Origin: JAKGBX01 sp965366835
Lineage (GTDB): Bacteria > Pseudomonadota > Alphaproteobacteria > Rhodobacterales > Rhodobacteraceae
Assembly: GCA_965366835.1 (NCBI GenBank)
Contig: CBDUGF010000003.1
Location: 1 to 64,000 of the forward strand
DNA: 64,000 nucleotides
Direction of reading: 5' to 3'
Shown: piece by piece, positions 1 through 8,321 of the stretch
Layout: each line of letters opens with the position of its first letter
Position numbering within the stretch: the stretch's first letter is position 1
The notes under the pieces: generated by a model
Databases searched by the model: none
What the model was told of the DNA's origin: nothing
The model's input: only the letters and a program-made list of their open reading frames with translations
Made by a program: the position numbers and the translations under genes

Positions 1-557
1 GTGAGCTCGGGATCGCTGATCACGATCCCGGGCAACACCTTGGGGTGAAAGATGATCTTCTTCTCATGGGTCTCAGAATTGGTGATCACGCTGGCCCGTC
101 CAACCTCAGACCCGGTGCCTGCCGTGGTCGGCACCGCGATGATCGGCGCAATTGCATCGCCGTCGGCCCTTGTCCACCAATCGCCGACATCCTCGAAATC
201 CCAGACCGGGCGGGTCTGCCCCGCCATGAACGCCACCATCTTGCCCAGGTCGAGCCCCGAGCCGCCGCCGAACGCGATCACGCCATCATGGCCGCCCTCC
301 TTGTAAGCCCTTACGCCGGCGTCCAGATTCGTCTCGTTCGGGTTCGGGTCGACCTCGGAAAACATCGCCCGGCCAAGCCCGCCAGCCGCCATCAGATCGC
401 GCGTCTGCGCGGTGATCGGCAGGCCCGCCAGCCCGCGATCGGTCACCAGCAGCGGGCGTTTCATCCCCAGCGTGGCACAGGCCTCGGCGATCTCGCCAAT
501 ACGCCCGGCGCCAAAGCGGATCGCCGTGGGATAGGACCAGTTTGCCGTCAAGTTCAT
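1..557 (-). CDS. Iron-containing alcohol dehydrogenase, C-terminus missing
   Basis: N-terminal about 185 residues of a group III (Fe-dependent) alcohol dehydrogenase; the rest lies beyond the window's left edge. These enzymes interconvert alcohols and aldehydes with NAD(P). Visible family motifs are the nucleotide-binding AFGGGSGLDLGK and the following AVPTTAGTGSEV. The metal ligands lie downstream and cannot be checked. The ATG at 557 overlaps the stop of the aldehyde dehydrogenase gene in an ATGA, so the two are translationally coupled. Together they could oxidise an alcohol group to a carboxylate within the RpiR-linked catabolic operon. The substrate is unknown. Confidence 0.9.
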   Translation of the reverse strand, partial: MNLTANWSYPTAIRFGAGRIGEIAEACATLGMKRPLLVTDRGLAGLPITAQTRDLMAAGGLGRAMFSEVDPNPNETNLDAGVRAYKEGGHDGVIAFGGGSGLDLGKMVAFMAGQTRPVWDFEDVGDWWTRADGDAIAPIIAVPTTAGTGSEVGRASVITNSETHEKKIIFHPKVLPGIVISDPEL

Positions 558-1942
558 GTCAATTTCCTCAGATGATAGGATTTGGGCCGCGTCAGATTGT
601 GATAGCCGATCACCGAGAGCCCGCCGCCCCGGCCGGTATTCTTGCATCCGGTCCAGCACAGGCCGGGATCGAGATAATCGGCGCGGTTCATGAAAACCGT
701 CCCGGTTTCAAGGGCTTGGCCGATGCGCTCGGCGCGGGCGATGTCTTGCGTCCAGAGCGACGCGGTCAGCCCGAATTCGCTGTCATTCATCAGGCGCAGG
801 GCTTCGGCATCATCCTTCACGGCCATGATCCCGACAACCGGGCCGAAGCTTTCCTCGCGCATCACCCGCATCGAATGATCCACGTTCACAAGGATTTGCG
901 GCATCAGGTAAGCGCCGCCGTCGCGCGCAAACAGCGCCGGATCGATCAGCGCTTTCGCCCCCGCCGCCACCGCCTCTTCGGTCTGCGCGCGCACCTCGTC
1001 GGCAAAGCGCACCTGTGCCATCGGTCCCAGCGTCGTGGCCTGATCCAGCGGATTGCCCAGCACATAGCCCGAGACGATTTTCACCGCCTTTTCCACGAAG
1101 CCGTCAAACAGACTTTCGGCCACGTAAATCCGTTCTATCCCGCAACAGCATTGCCCGGAATTGAACATTGCCCCGTCGATCAGCGTTTCCACCGCAGCAT
1201 CGAGGTTCGCATCCTCCATCACATAGCCGGGATCCTTGCCACCCAATTCCAGCCCGACAGCGGTAAACGTGCCCGCAGCCGCCCGCTCGATCGCGCGTCC
1301 GCCGCCAACGGAACCGGTGAAATTGACGAAGCCGAAACTCCCCCGGGCGATCATCTCCGTTGTCAGATCATGCGACAGGAACACATTCGAGAACACGTCC
1401 GCCGGTATGCCCGCCGCGTGAAACGCCTCGGCCATGCGCTCGCCCACGAGCGGCGTCTGGCTGGCATGTTTCAGCATCACCGCATTGCCGGCGATCAGGG
1501 CCGGCGCCACCGTGTTGATCGCGGTCATGTAAGGGTAGTTCCACGGCGCCACCACCAGCACCAGCCCGTGCGGCTCGCGCGCGATGTAGCGTTTGAAATC
1601 GTCGGAATCTTCCAGCACGATCGGCGCCAGCGCGTCTTTCGCGATATCCGCCATATAGCTGGCGCGCTCGTTGAAGCCGCCGAACTCGCCGCCATAGCGC
1701 ACCGGCCGGCCCATCTGCCAGGCCAGTTCCGGCACGATCTCGTCGTTCATCTTGCCGATGAGCTCGACACCGAGTCGCACCAGCGAAATCCGCTCGGCCA
1801 GAGAGCGCGCGGCCCAGGCCTTCTGCGCCGCCCGGGCGCGCTCCACTGCGGCTTGCGCCGCCTCGGGCGAAAGCACCGGGCGCTCGGCATAGACCGAGCC
1901 GTCAATCGGCGAAATGCACTTGATCGTCTCGGCCATGCTCAT
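554..1942 (-). CDS. NAD(P)-dependent aldehyde dehydrogenase
   Basis: A 462-residue aldehyde dehydrogenase, a normal length for the superfamily. Visible are the VAPWNYP motif near residue 131, the general-base glutamate in LELGGKDP (E232) and the catalytic cysteine in FNSGQCCC (C266 by the GQxC pattern). Three consecutive cysteines are a little unusual. The start at 1942 overlaps the preceding gene's stop (ATGA); a second ATG at 1936 has better ribosome-site spacing. Its position between a glutamine synthetase-like ligase and an alcohol dehydrogenase suggests it oxidises a (possibly gamma-glutamylated) aldehyde, as PuuC does in putrescine breakdown. That role is inferred. Confidence 0.93.
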   Translation of the reverse strand: MSMAETIKCISPIDGSVYAERPVLSPEAAQAAVERARAAQKAWAARSLAERISLVRLGVELIGKMNDEIVPELAWQMGRPVRYGGEFGGFNERASYMADIAKDALAPIVLEDSDDFKRYIAREPHGLVLVVAPWNYPYMTAINTVAPALIAGNAVMLKHASQTPLVGERMAEAFHAAGIPADVFSNVFLSHDLTTEMIARGSFGFVNFTGSVGGGRAIERAAAGTFTAVGLELGGKDPGYVMEDANLDAAVETLIDGAMFNSGQCCCGIERIYVAESLFDGFVEKAVKIVSGYVLGNPLDQATTLGPMAQVRFADEVRAQTEEAVAAGAKALIDPALFARDGGAYLMPQILVNVDHSMRVMREESFGPVVGIMAVKDDAEALRLMNDSEFGLTASLWTQDIARAERIGQALETGTVFMNRADYLDPGLCWTGCKNTGRGGGLSVIGYHNLTRPKSYHLRKLT

Positions 1943-3303
1943 GCCCTCTCAAAGCCGCGGGCGATTTCCCAATCGGTCACCACCCGGTCGAATTCTTCCA
2001 GCTCCCAGGTTGCGCACCTCGTGTAGTGCTCCACTACATCGTCGCCCAGCGCTGCGCGCAACATCTTGGATTTGTTCAATGTTTCCGCCGCCTCGCGCAG
2101 CGATGCCGGGATCTCGCGCGCCTTTTCGGCCTCGTAGACATCGCCTTTGGAGGGCGGCGCCAGCTTCAGCTGCTCCTCGATCCCGGCCAGCCCCGAGGCC
2201 AGCTGGGTCGCCAGCGCCAGATAGGGGTTGAGGTCGGACCCACCGATCCGACATTCCATCCGCACCGCCTTGGTCCCTTCGCCGCAAAGCCGGAATCCGG
2301 CGGTGCGATTGTCGACCGACCAGACCGTCTTGGTCGGCGCGAAAGTGCCTTTCATGAAGCGTTTGTAACTGTTGACGTAGGGCGCCAGGAAATAGGTGGT
2401 CTCGGGCGCATATTTGATCAGCCCGGCCATGTAGCTCTTCATCATCGCCGACATGCCGAATTCTCCCGCCGGGTCGTGGAAGGCATTCTTGCCGTCCCGC
2501 CACAGCGATTGATGCACATGGCTCGACGAGCCGACCCTGTCGTGATGCCATTTCGGCAGGAAAGACGCAGACACGCCATGCTGCCAGGCAATCTCCTTGG
2601 TCGCGTGTTTGGCGATGGTGTGAAAGTCGGCGCAGTCCATCGCGGCGCCGTAACGGATGTTCAGCTCCTCCTGCCCGGCCTCGGCCTCGCCCTTGGAGTT
2701 TTCCACCGGAATGCCCGCCGCATAAAGGTGATTGCGCAACGGGCGCATGACGCGCTCTTCCTTGGTGGTCTGAAGGATATTGTAATCCTCGTTATAGGAG
2801 CTGATCGGGGTCAGATCGCGATAGCCCGCGCGCCCGTTCTCCTCGTAAGTCCCCTCGAACAGGAAGAATTCCAGCTCGGTCGCCATCATCGGCGTCAGGC
2901 CCATCCCGATCGCCCGCGCCACCTGTTTCTTCAGGATCGCGCGTGGCGAATGCGGCACCTCTTCATGGCTGTGATGATCCAGCACATCACACAGCACCAT
3001 GGCGGTGCCTTCGAGCCAGGGCATCGGCCGGATCGTATCCAGATCCGGCTTCATCACATAGTCGCCATAGCCCGCCCGCCAGCTGGTCGCGGCATAGCCA
3101 TCCGGCGTCGCCATCTCCAGATCGGTGGCCAGCAGGTAGTTGCAGCAGTGGGTCTCTTCCCAGGCGCTGTCGACGAAATGCTGCGCCACAAAGCGCTTGC
3201 CCATCAGACGGCCCTGCATATCCACGAGGCAGACCAGAACCGTGTCGATCCGGCCCTCGGCGACAGCCGATTTCAGCTCATCAAAACTCATCGCGCCCGG
3301 CAT
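1939..3303 (-). CDS. Glutamine synthetase family ligase (gamma-glutamyl-amide synthetase-like)
   Basis: About 454 residues, a GlnA-superfamily enzyme of the kind that ligates glutamate to an amine using ATP. Conserved elements are the metal-binding ATELEFFLFE, GQEELNIRYG, the nucleotide-site GSSSHVHQSLW, the NSYKRF...APTKTVWSVDNRT stretch and ECRIGGSDLNPYL. The sequence resembles GlnT/PuuA-type relatives more than housekeeping GlnA. I chose the ATG at 3303 because it follows an AGGGAG ribosome site; the open frame extends further upstream without one. It lies in a TRAP transporter/aldehyde dehydrogenase operon, which favours a catabolic gamma-glutamylation role. The amine substrate cannot be read from sequence. 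Confidence 0.88.
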   Translation of the reverse strand: MPGAMSFDELKSAVAEGRIDTVLVCLVDMQGRLMGKRFVAQHFVDSAWEETHCCNYLLATDLEMATPDGYAATSWRAGYGDYVMKPDLDTIRPMPWLEGTAMVLCDVLDHHSHEEVPHSPRAILKKQVARAIGMGLTPMMATELEFFLFEGTYEENGRAGYRDLTPISSYNEDYNILQTTKEERVMRPLRNHLYAAGIPVENSKGEAEAGQEELNIRYGAAMDCADFHTIAKHATKEIAWQHGVSASFLPKWHHDRVGSSSHVHQSLWRDGKNAFHDPAGEFGMSAMMKSYMAGLIKYAPETTYFLAPYVNSYKRFMKGTFAPTKTVWSVDNRTAGFRLCGEGTKAVRMECRIGGSDLNPYLALATQLASGLAGIEEQLKLAPPSKGDVYEAEKAREIPASLREAAETLNKSKMLRAALGDDVVEHYTRCATWELEEFDRVVTDWEIARGFERA

Positions 3304-3406
3304 TGGCCGCACTCCCTTTTCCGTTCCCCGTTTTGCCCGGGCCCCGAAGCATCTCCGGGGCCCGTACAAGCTCTCTCAAGCTCAAAAGAGCCGGTTGTGC
3401 AAGGCC

Positions 3407-4438
3407 TCAGCCATAGCGATACGGACGGCCCGCCTTGGCCATCACGGCATTGTATTCCTTGATCTTGCCGACAACCTTGGCCTTGGTCTCGGATTCCGCG
3501 GCGATCTCGTCCCAGAATTCCATCGCCGCCGCTTCGACCTGATCCCACTCGGCATCGGGAATCGCGGTGAGCTTCATCTTCGGCCCGTTCACCCGCAGCG
3601 CCGCTTCGCCGCCCCAATACCACCATTGCCGGTAGTAATGGCTCGAATCGGCACAGACCAGCATCAGCTCCTTCAGATGCTCGGGCAGTTCGTTCCAGCG
3701 GTCCATGTTGGCAAAGAAATGCCCGATCCAGGCGCCCGAGATGTTGTTGGTCAGGAAATAGTTGGTCACATCGGCCCAACCCACGGTGTAGTCCTCGGTG
3801 ATCCCCGACCAGGCGATGCCGTCAAGCTCGCCGGTCTGAACCGCAACCTCGATATCCTCCCACGGCAGGGTCACCGGAACGACCCCGAATTTCGACAGGA
3901 AGCGCCCGGCGGTCGGGAAGGTGAACACCCGCTTGCCCTCGAGATCCGCGAGCGAATTGATCGGATCCTTGGTGGCGAAATGGCACGGATCCCAGGAGCC
4001 TGCCGAGATGTGCTTGACCCCGACCTTGGCGTATTCCTCCTCCCAGATTTCCTTCAGCCCGTATTGATTGAACAGCACCGGCACATCCAGGGAATAGCGC
4101 AGCGCAAACGGGAAATAGCCCCCGAAAACGGTCACTTCGGTGGGCGATGCCATGCTGTCGTCATCCGATTGCACCGCGTCGATCGTGCCCTTCTGCATGG
4201 CACGGAACAGCTCGCCGGTGGGCACCAGCTGATCGGCAAAGAACAGCTCGATCTCCATCTCGTCACCGGCGATCTTGTTGAACTGGTCGATCGCGGGCTT
4301 GACCACATGCTCGGCCAGCGCCGGGCCGGCATAGGTCTGCATCCGCCATTTGATCTTGGATTGCGCCAGCGCCGGCGTGGCCAGCGCGGCCGGAGCGGCA
4401 ACAGCGGCCCCCTTGAGAAACTTGCGTCTTGTGGTCAT
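3407..4438 (-). CDS. TRAP transporter substrate-binding protein (DctP family)
   Basis: A 343-residue periplasmic solute receptor of a tripartite ATP-independent periplasmic (TRAP) transporter. The N-terminus is a twin-arginine signal (MTTRRKFLKGAA followed by a hydrophobic stretch and ATPALAQ), so it is probably exported folded. The body shows DctP-type features, including a GIAWSG segment and a C-terminal GRPYRYG. The start is set by a strong AAGGAG site just upstream. The two membrane subunits are encoded immediately upstream in the same operon. Length and overall pattern resemble receptors for organic acids and related small molecules, but the ligand is unknown. Confidence 0.92.
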   Translation of the reverse strand: MTTRRKFLKGAAVAAPAALATPALAQSKIKWRMQTYAGPALAEHVVKPAIDQFNKIAGDEMEIELFFADQLVPTGELFRAMQKGTIDAVQSDDDSMASPTEVTVFGGYFPFALRYSLDVPVLFNQYGLKEIWEEEYAKVGVKHISAGSWDPCHFATKDPINSLADLEGKRVFTFPTAGRFLSKFGVVPVTLPWEDIEVAVQTGELDGIAWSGITEDYTVGWADVTNYFLTNNISGAWIGHFFANMDRWNELPEHLKELMLVCADSSHYYRQWWYWGGEAALRVNGPKMKLTAIPDAEWDQVEAAAMEFWDEIAAESETKAKVVGKIKEYNAVMAKAGRPYRYG

Positions 4439-4501
4439 GACTTTTCTCCTTGTCGGTTTGGTTGAAATTCGTCTCCGTCCCCTGGACCGGGGATCTCTCG
4501 T

Positions 4502-5827
4502 TTATTTTCCGTACACATAGTCGGGCAGCCAGAGCGCGATCTGCGGAAACACCATGATCAGCGTCAGCGCCCCGACCATCACCATCACGAAAGGCGTGAT
4601 CGAGGCATAGATGTCGCGCAGGGTGATTTCCGGCGGCGCCATCGCCCGCATCAGAAACAGGTTATAGCCAAACGGCGGTGTCATATAGGCGATCTGCGTG
4701 GTGATCGTGTAAAGCACACCATACCAGATCAGATCGAACCCGAGCGCATCGACCAGCGGGATATAGAGCGGCGCGACGATCACCAGCATCGCGGTATCGT
4801 CGAGAAACGTGCCCATCAGCAGAAAGCTCAGCTGCATCAGGATCAGGATCATCCAGGGATCGAGCGCGAGACGCTCGGTGAAGAGATCCTCGATCGCCTT
4901 CACCGCGCCGAGCCCGTCGAACACCGCGCCAAAGCCCATCGCCGCCACGATGATCCACATGAACATGCAGGAAATCGCCAGCGTCTGACGCACCGAGGTT
5001 TCGAATACCTTTCGCGTCATCCTGCGTTTCAGCACGGCGGCGGCGAAAGCGGTCATCGCACCGATGGCCGAGCTTTCCACCAGCGAGGTCCAGCCGTTGA
5101 CGAAGGGCACCATCATCGCCGCGAAAATCGCCAGCGGCAGCAGCCCTGCGCGCAGCAGGCGCAGCTTTTCGGCGGTGCTCACGCTGTCGCGATCTTCCGG
5201 CGGCAGCACCGGCCCCAGCTTCGGATTGATCCGGCAGCGGATGTAGATGTAGAGGATGAACATCCCCGCCATCATCAGCCCCGGCACGATTCCGGCGAGC
5301 CACAATTGCCCCACCGGCTGGCGCGCGATCATCGCATAGAGCACCAGCACCACCGATGGCGGCACCAGGATCCCGAGGCTCGATCCGGCCTGGATCACCC
5401 CTGTCACCATGCGCTTGTCATAGCCGCGTTTCAGAAGTTCCGGCAAGGCGATGGTCGCCCCGATCGCCATGCCCGCCACCGACAGCCCGTTCATCGCCGA
5501 AATCAGCACCATCAGCCCGATGGTGCCGATCGCCAGCCCGCCGCTCACCGGCCCCATCCAGACATGGAACATCTTGTAGAGATCGTCGGCGATCCGGCTT
5601 TCGCTCAGCACGTAACCCATGAAGATGAACATCGGCAGGGTCAGCAGCGGATACCATTTCATCAGCTTCATCGCCGCCGAGAACGGCAAGTCGCTGCCGC
5701 CCGTGCCCCAGAGCATCAGGGCCGCCGCCGCCGCCACGCCGCCAATCGCGCCGAACACCCGCTGGCCGGTGAACAGCATCAGCATCATCGACGAAAACAT
5801 GAAGATGGCGATCATCTCGTATGACAT
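4502..5827 (-). CDS. TRAP transporter large permease (DctM family)
   Basis: A 441-residue, strongly hydrophobic protein with around a dozen membrane segments, the length expected of the DctM subunit that carries the sodium- and substrate-translocating core. Typical family segments include GLSVAGMAIGATIALPELLKR, PPSVVLVLYAM and the C-terminal TPPFGYNLFLMRA. It follows the small permease gene with an overlap of a single base at 5827, giving tight coupling. With the DctP and DctQ genes it forms a complete transporter dedicated to the adjacent catabolic enzymes. Confidence 0.94.
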   Translation of the reverse strand: MSYEMIAIFMFSSMMLMLFTGQRVFGAIGGVAAAAALMLWGTGGSDLPFSAAMKLMKWYPLLTLPMFIFMGYVLSESRIADDLYKMFHVWMGPVSGGLAIGTIGLMVLISAMNGLSVAGMAIGATIALPELLKRGYDKRMVTGVIQAGSSLGILVPPSVVLVLYAMIARQPVGQLWLAGIVPGLMMAGMFILYIYIRCRINPKLGPVLPPEDRDSVSTAEKLRLLRAGLLPLAIFAAMMVPFVNGWTSLVESSAIGAMTAFAAAVLKRRMTRKVFETSVRQTLAISCMFMWIIVAAMGFGAVFDGLGAVKAIEDLFTERLALDPWMILILMQLSFLLMGTFLDDTAMLVIVAPLYIPLVDALGFDLIWYGVLYTITTQIAYMTPPFGYNLFLMRAMAPPEITLRDIYASITPFVMVMVGALTLIMVFPQIALWLPDYVYGK

Positions 5828-6420
5828 CAGATGTCCTCACCGCGCAGGCGCAGGATGTCTTTCAGAAGTTCGGACACCGCCTGCAACAGCATCAGGAAAA
5901 CACCGATGCACATCACCAGCTTGATCGGCCAGAGCACCGGCCGCCAGGCCGTCGGGCTGCGTTCGAGATAGCCCAGCATCTCCCCGGCGCCGTCAAACCC
6001 ACCGCTCAGGAACGCCCACAGGAACTGGCCCCAGAAGGCCAATGGCTGATCGCCGAAATAGCCCAGCGAATAGGCCATCGAACCCATCGCGCCATAGAGC
6101 AGCACCCCGAGATAAAACAGCAGGAACAACACGGTAAAGGCATCGAACCAGGCTTTTCGCCGGGTGGTCCATCTGTGATAGAAAAGGTCCATGCGCACAT
6201 TCGCGCCCAGCTGGATCGAATACGGCCCGCCCAGCATGTAATAGGCCACCATCGCGAACTGGGCGATTTCCAGCGTCCAGAATGACGGCAGCAGGAAGGT
6301 CTTGGAAATCGACGACCACAGTAGCACCGCGATCATCCCGAAGATGCCATACATGACAATCCGGCCGAGCCGGTAATTCACCGCATCGACAGCCCGGATA
6401 TAGCCGCGCATCACCCTCAT
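5827..6420 (-). CDS. TRAP transporter small permease (DctQ family)
   Basis: About 197 residues with four hydrophobic segments, the usual DctQ topology; DctQ supports the large permease and contacts the binding protein. The ATG at 6420 overlaps the stop codon of the amidohydrolase gene as ATGA, so I prefer it to the longer open frame starting at 6444. Its placement between the amidohydrolase and the large permease shows that transport and enzymatic genes share one transcript. The protein has few conserved residues, as is normal for this subunit. Confidence 0.88.
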   Translation of the reverse strand: MRVMRGYIRAVDAVNYRLGRIVMYGIFGMIAVLLWSSISKTFLLPSFWTLEIAQFAMVAYYMLGGPYSIQLGANVRMDLFYHRWTTRRKAWFDAFTVLFLLFYLGVLLYGAMGSMAYSLGYFGDQPLAFWGQFLWAFLSGGFDGAGEMLGYLERSPTAWRPVLWPIKLVMCIGVFLMLLQAVSELLKDILRLRGEDI

Positions 6421-7178
6421 GTCGCCGCCCCGCCCGCTGTGCAATCTCGCGCCGCGTCTTCCAGCCAGTCGCCCAGCAAAGCGGCCATCGCAACCAGATC
6501 CTCCTGCGTCATCAACAGATCGTTGCGCAGCTCGAGCATCACGTTCAGCAATCCCCCCGGCAAGGCATGGCGCTGCAACGTATGGGTCACCCCGTCCTCG
6601 GGGCCATAAGGCGCGTTGCGTTCGACCCGCCAGCGCGCCTGCCGCCCCGCCCGCGCCAGCATCGCATCGGCCAGCCGCGCATCGGCGTCATGCAGGATGC
6701 CGATCTCGGTATCGCGCGCCTCGCCGCGATAAACCGGCGTGAAACTGTGCACCGTCACCAGCACGGGTGCTGCGCGTTCGTTCAGCAGCGCCTCCAGAGC
6801 CGCGTGAAACGGGTGGTAAATCCTGTCCGCCCTCTCTTTCAGCGCCTTATCCGACAGGCCCTTGTTGCCCGGAATGTCATGCACTTCGCTCCGCACCGGC
6901 ACCGCATCGGGCGAGTCCGGCGGCCGGTTGCAATCATAGACCAGCCGCGAAATTCCCCCGGCCAGCAAGGGCGCGTTCAGCCGCTCCGCCAGGAGCCGCG
7001 CCAGCGCCAGCGCGCCGGGATCCCAGGCGATATGCGCCCGGCGCAGCTCTTCCGGCAGCCCCAGCCCCGCCAATGGCACCGGGATCAGCGTGCTGGCATG
7101 CTCGCAGACCAGCACGAACGGCCCCGCCGCTCCGCCCTGCTCGACCACATACGCGCTGTCGCTCCACTCGATGGTCAC
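6417..7178 (-). CDS. N-formylglutamate amidohydrolase family protein
   Basis: About 253 residues of the HutG-type N-formylglutamate amidohydrolase fold, a zinc-dependent amidase family. Recognisable blocks are LVCEHASTLIP, HIAWDPGALALARLL, YDCNRPPDSPDA and VTVHSFTPVY. I place the start at a GTG (7178) preceded by a GGGGGG ribosome site; the open frame extends to 7232 without one. It is the first gene of the operon, transcribed away from the rpiR-type regulator. Beside a gamma-glutamyl ligase, it could remove the glutamyl group at the end of the pathway, the job PuuD does in the Puu pathway. That is inference; a formyl- or acyl-glutamate substrate is also possible. Confidence 0.85.
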   Translation of the reverse strand: MTIEWSDSAYVVEQGGAAGPFVLVCEHASTLIPVPLAGLGLPEELRRAHIAWDPGALALARLLAERLNAPLLAGGISRLVYDCNRPPDSPDAVPVRSEVHDIPGNKGLSDKALKERADRIYHPFHAALEALLNERAAPVLVTVHSFTPVYRGEARDTEIGILHDADARLADAMLARAGRQARWRVERNAPYGPEDGVTHTLQRHALPGGLLNVMLELRNDLLMTQEDLVAMAALLGDWLEDAARDCTAGGAAT

Positions 7179-7288
7179 AATCCCCCCAGTCAGACCGCTG
7201 CAAACCGATCGCCATGCCCATGCGGGCAGCACCTCGACTCACCGTCTTGCCTGAAAGGGTCGGACAGGTGAGCCAAAGCTGTCAACGG

Positions 7289-7343
7289 ATTTCTGAAAAA
7301 TTTGCTTCACCCCTTCTTGTTTCGTCACTATTGTTCCAGAAAT
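7289..7343. promoter_or_regulatory. Possible RpiR operator dyad in the divergent promoter region
   Basis: The 163-base gap between the divergent amidohydrolase and regulator genes contains ATTTCTGAAA at 7289-7298 and TTCCAGAAAT at 7334-7343. These are inverted copies with one mismatch, separated by an AT-richer stretch. RpiR regulators bind inverted repeats, so this is a plausible operator. The right half overlaps the regulator's start codon. No experimental or comparative support is available from this window. Confidence 0.35.
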
Positions 7344-8214
7344 GGACAATACGGCCGAAACCATCCCGGAAAAGCTCGCGCGGCTGGATGAAAGCCTGAC
7401 CCGCGCCGAGCGTCAGCTTGCCCAGAGCATCCTCGGCAATTTTCCGTTTTCCGGCCTCGGCTCGATCACCAAGGTGGCGCAGGATGCCGACGTCTCCACC
7501 CCGACGGTGGTGCGCATGGTCAAGAAGCTCGGGTTTTCCGGCTTCCCCGAGTTTCAGCAGCGCCTGCGCGAAGAGCTGGAAGCGATCGTCAGCACTCCGA
7601 TTGCCAAACATGACAGCTGGGCCAGCGCCGCACCGCAGGAGCATATTCTCAACCGCTTCACCGAAGCGGTGTTCGGCAATATCCGCGGCACCATCGAACA
7701 GGTCAAACTCGACGATTTCGAGCGGTTCTGCACCCTGCTCGGAGACCCCGCGCGCAGCGTCCATATCGTCGGCGGGCGGATCACCCGGACACTGGCGGAT
7801 TACCTCTTCCTGCATCTCCAGGTGATGCGCCCGGGGGTGACCTTCATCCCCTCCAACGCCAACTCCTGGCCGCATTACCTGCTCGACGTGAAACCTGAAG
7901 ACGTGGTCGTGATCTTCGATGTGCGCCGCTATGAGAACACCACCCTCAAGCTGGCCGAAACCGCGGCGGAAAAGGGCGCGCGCATCCTGCTTTTTACCGA
8001 TCAGTGGCGCTCGCCTATCCACGCCCATGCCGATTGCACGCTTTACGCCCGCATTGCCGTGCCCTCGGCCTGGGATTCCAGCGTGACCTCGCTGTTGCTG
8101 CTCGAAATCCTGCTCGCCGAGCTGCAACAGCGCGACTGGGCCGGCTCGCGCGAACGCATGAGCAATCTCGAACAGATGTTCGACAAGACCCGGCTGTTCC
8201 GCAAATTCCAGTAG
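7342..8214 (+). CDS. RpiR/MurR-family transcriptional regulator
   Basis: A 290-residue regulator with the two RpiR domains. The N-terminal helix-turn-helix covers roughly residues 1-80 (LTRAERQLAQSILG and ADVSTPTVVRMVKKLGFSGF). A C-terminal SIS sugar/ligand-binding domain covers about residues 125-260. It is divergent from the amidohydrolase-TRAP-ligase-dehydrogenase operon and very probably controls it in response to a pathway intermediate. No good ribosome site precedes the ATG, so the transcript may be nearly leaderless or the start slightly different. Its TAG stop lies at the edge of a palindromic repeat element. Confidence 0.93.
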   Translation: MDNTAETIPEKLARLDESLTRAERQLAQSILGNFPFSGLGSITKVAQDADVSTPTVVRMVKKLGFSGFPEFQQRLREELEAIVSTPIAKHDSWASAAPQEHILNRFTEAVFGNIRGTIEQVKLDDFERFCTLLGDPARSVHIVGGRITRTLADYLFLHLQVMRPGVTFIPSNANSWPHYLLDVKPEDVVVIFDVRRYENTTLKLAETAAEKGARILLFTDQWRSPIHAHADCTLYARIAVPSAWDSSVTSLLLLEILLAELQQRDWAGSRERMSNLEQMFDKTRLFRKFQ

Positions 8215-8310
8215 GGCGTTTCAGCGCAAACCAGGCTCGCAACGCGCTGCCCGAACGCGCGCCGCGCCCGCATTCAGAGTCGGATTGCACGACGCAAACC
8301 TGAAACGCCC
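8214..8310. repeat. Palindrome-ended intergenic repeat, copy A (GCGTTTCAG family)
   Basis: A 97-base element bounded by GGGCGTTTCAG (8214-8224) and its exact inverse CTGAAACGCCC (8300-8310). It fills almost the whole gap between two convergent genes and begins within the stop codon of the rpiR-type gene. A second element with the same GCGTTTCAG/CTGAAACGC ends lies at 62388-62489. It could act as a bidirectional transcription end or as a REP-like dispersed repeat. Confidence 0.6.
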
Positions 8311-8321
8311 TGGCCCCCCGG

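Noticed and set aside
542..2026. A 494-codon plus-strand frame over the aldehyde dehydrogenase gene.
   Set aside because: The opposite strand has an unmistakable aldehyde dehydrogenase with catalytic residues; the plus frame is a shadow.
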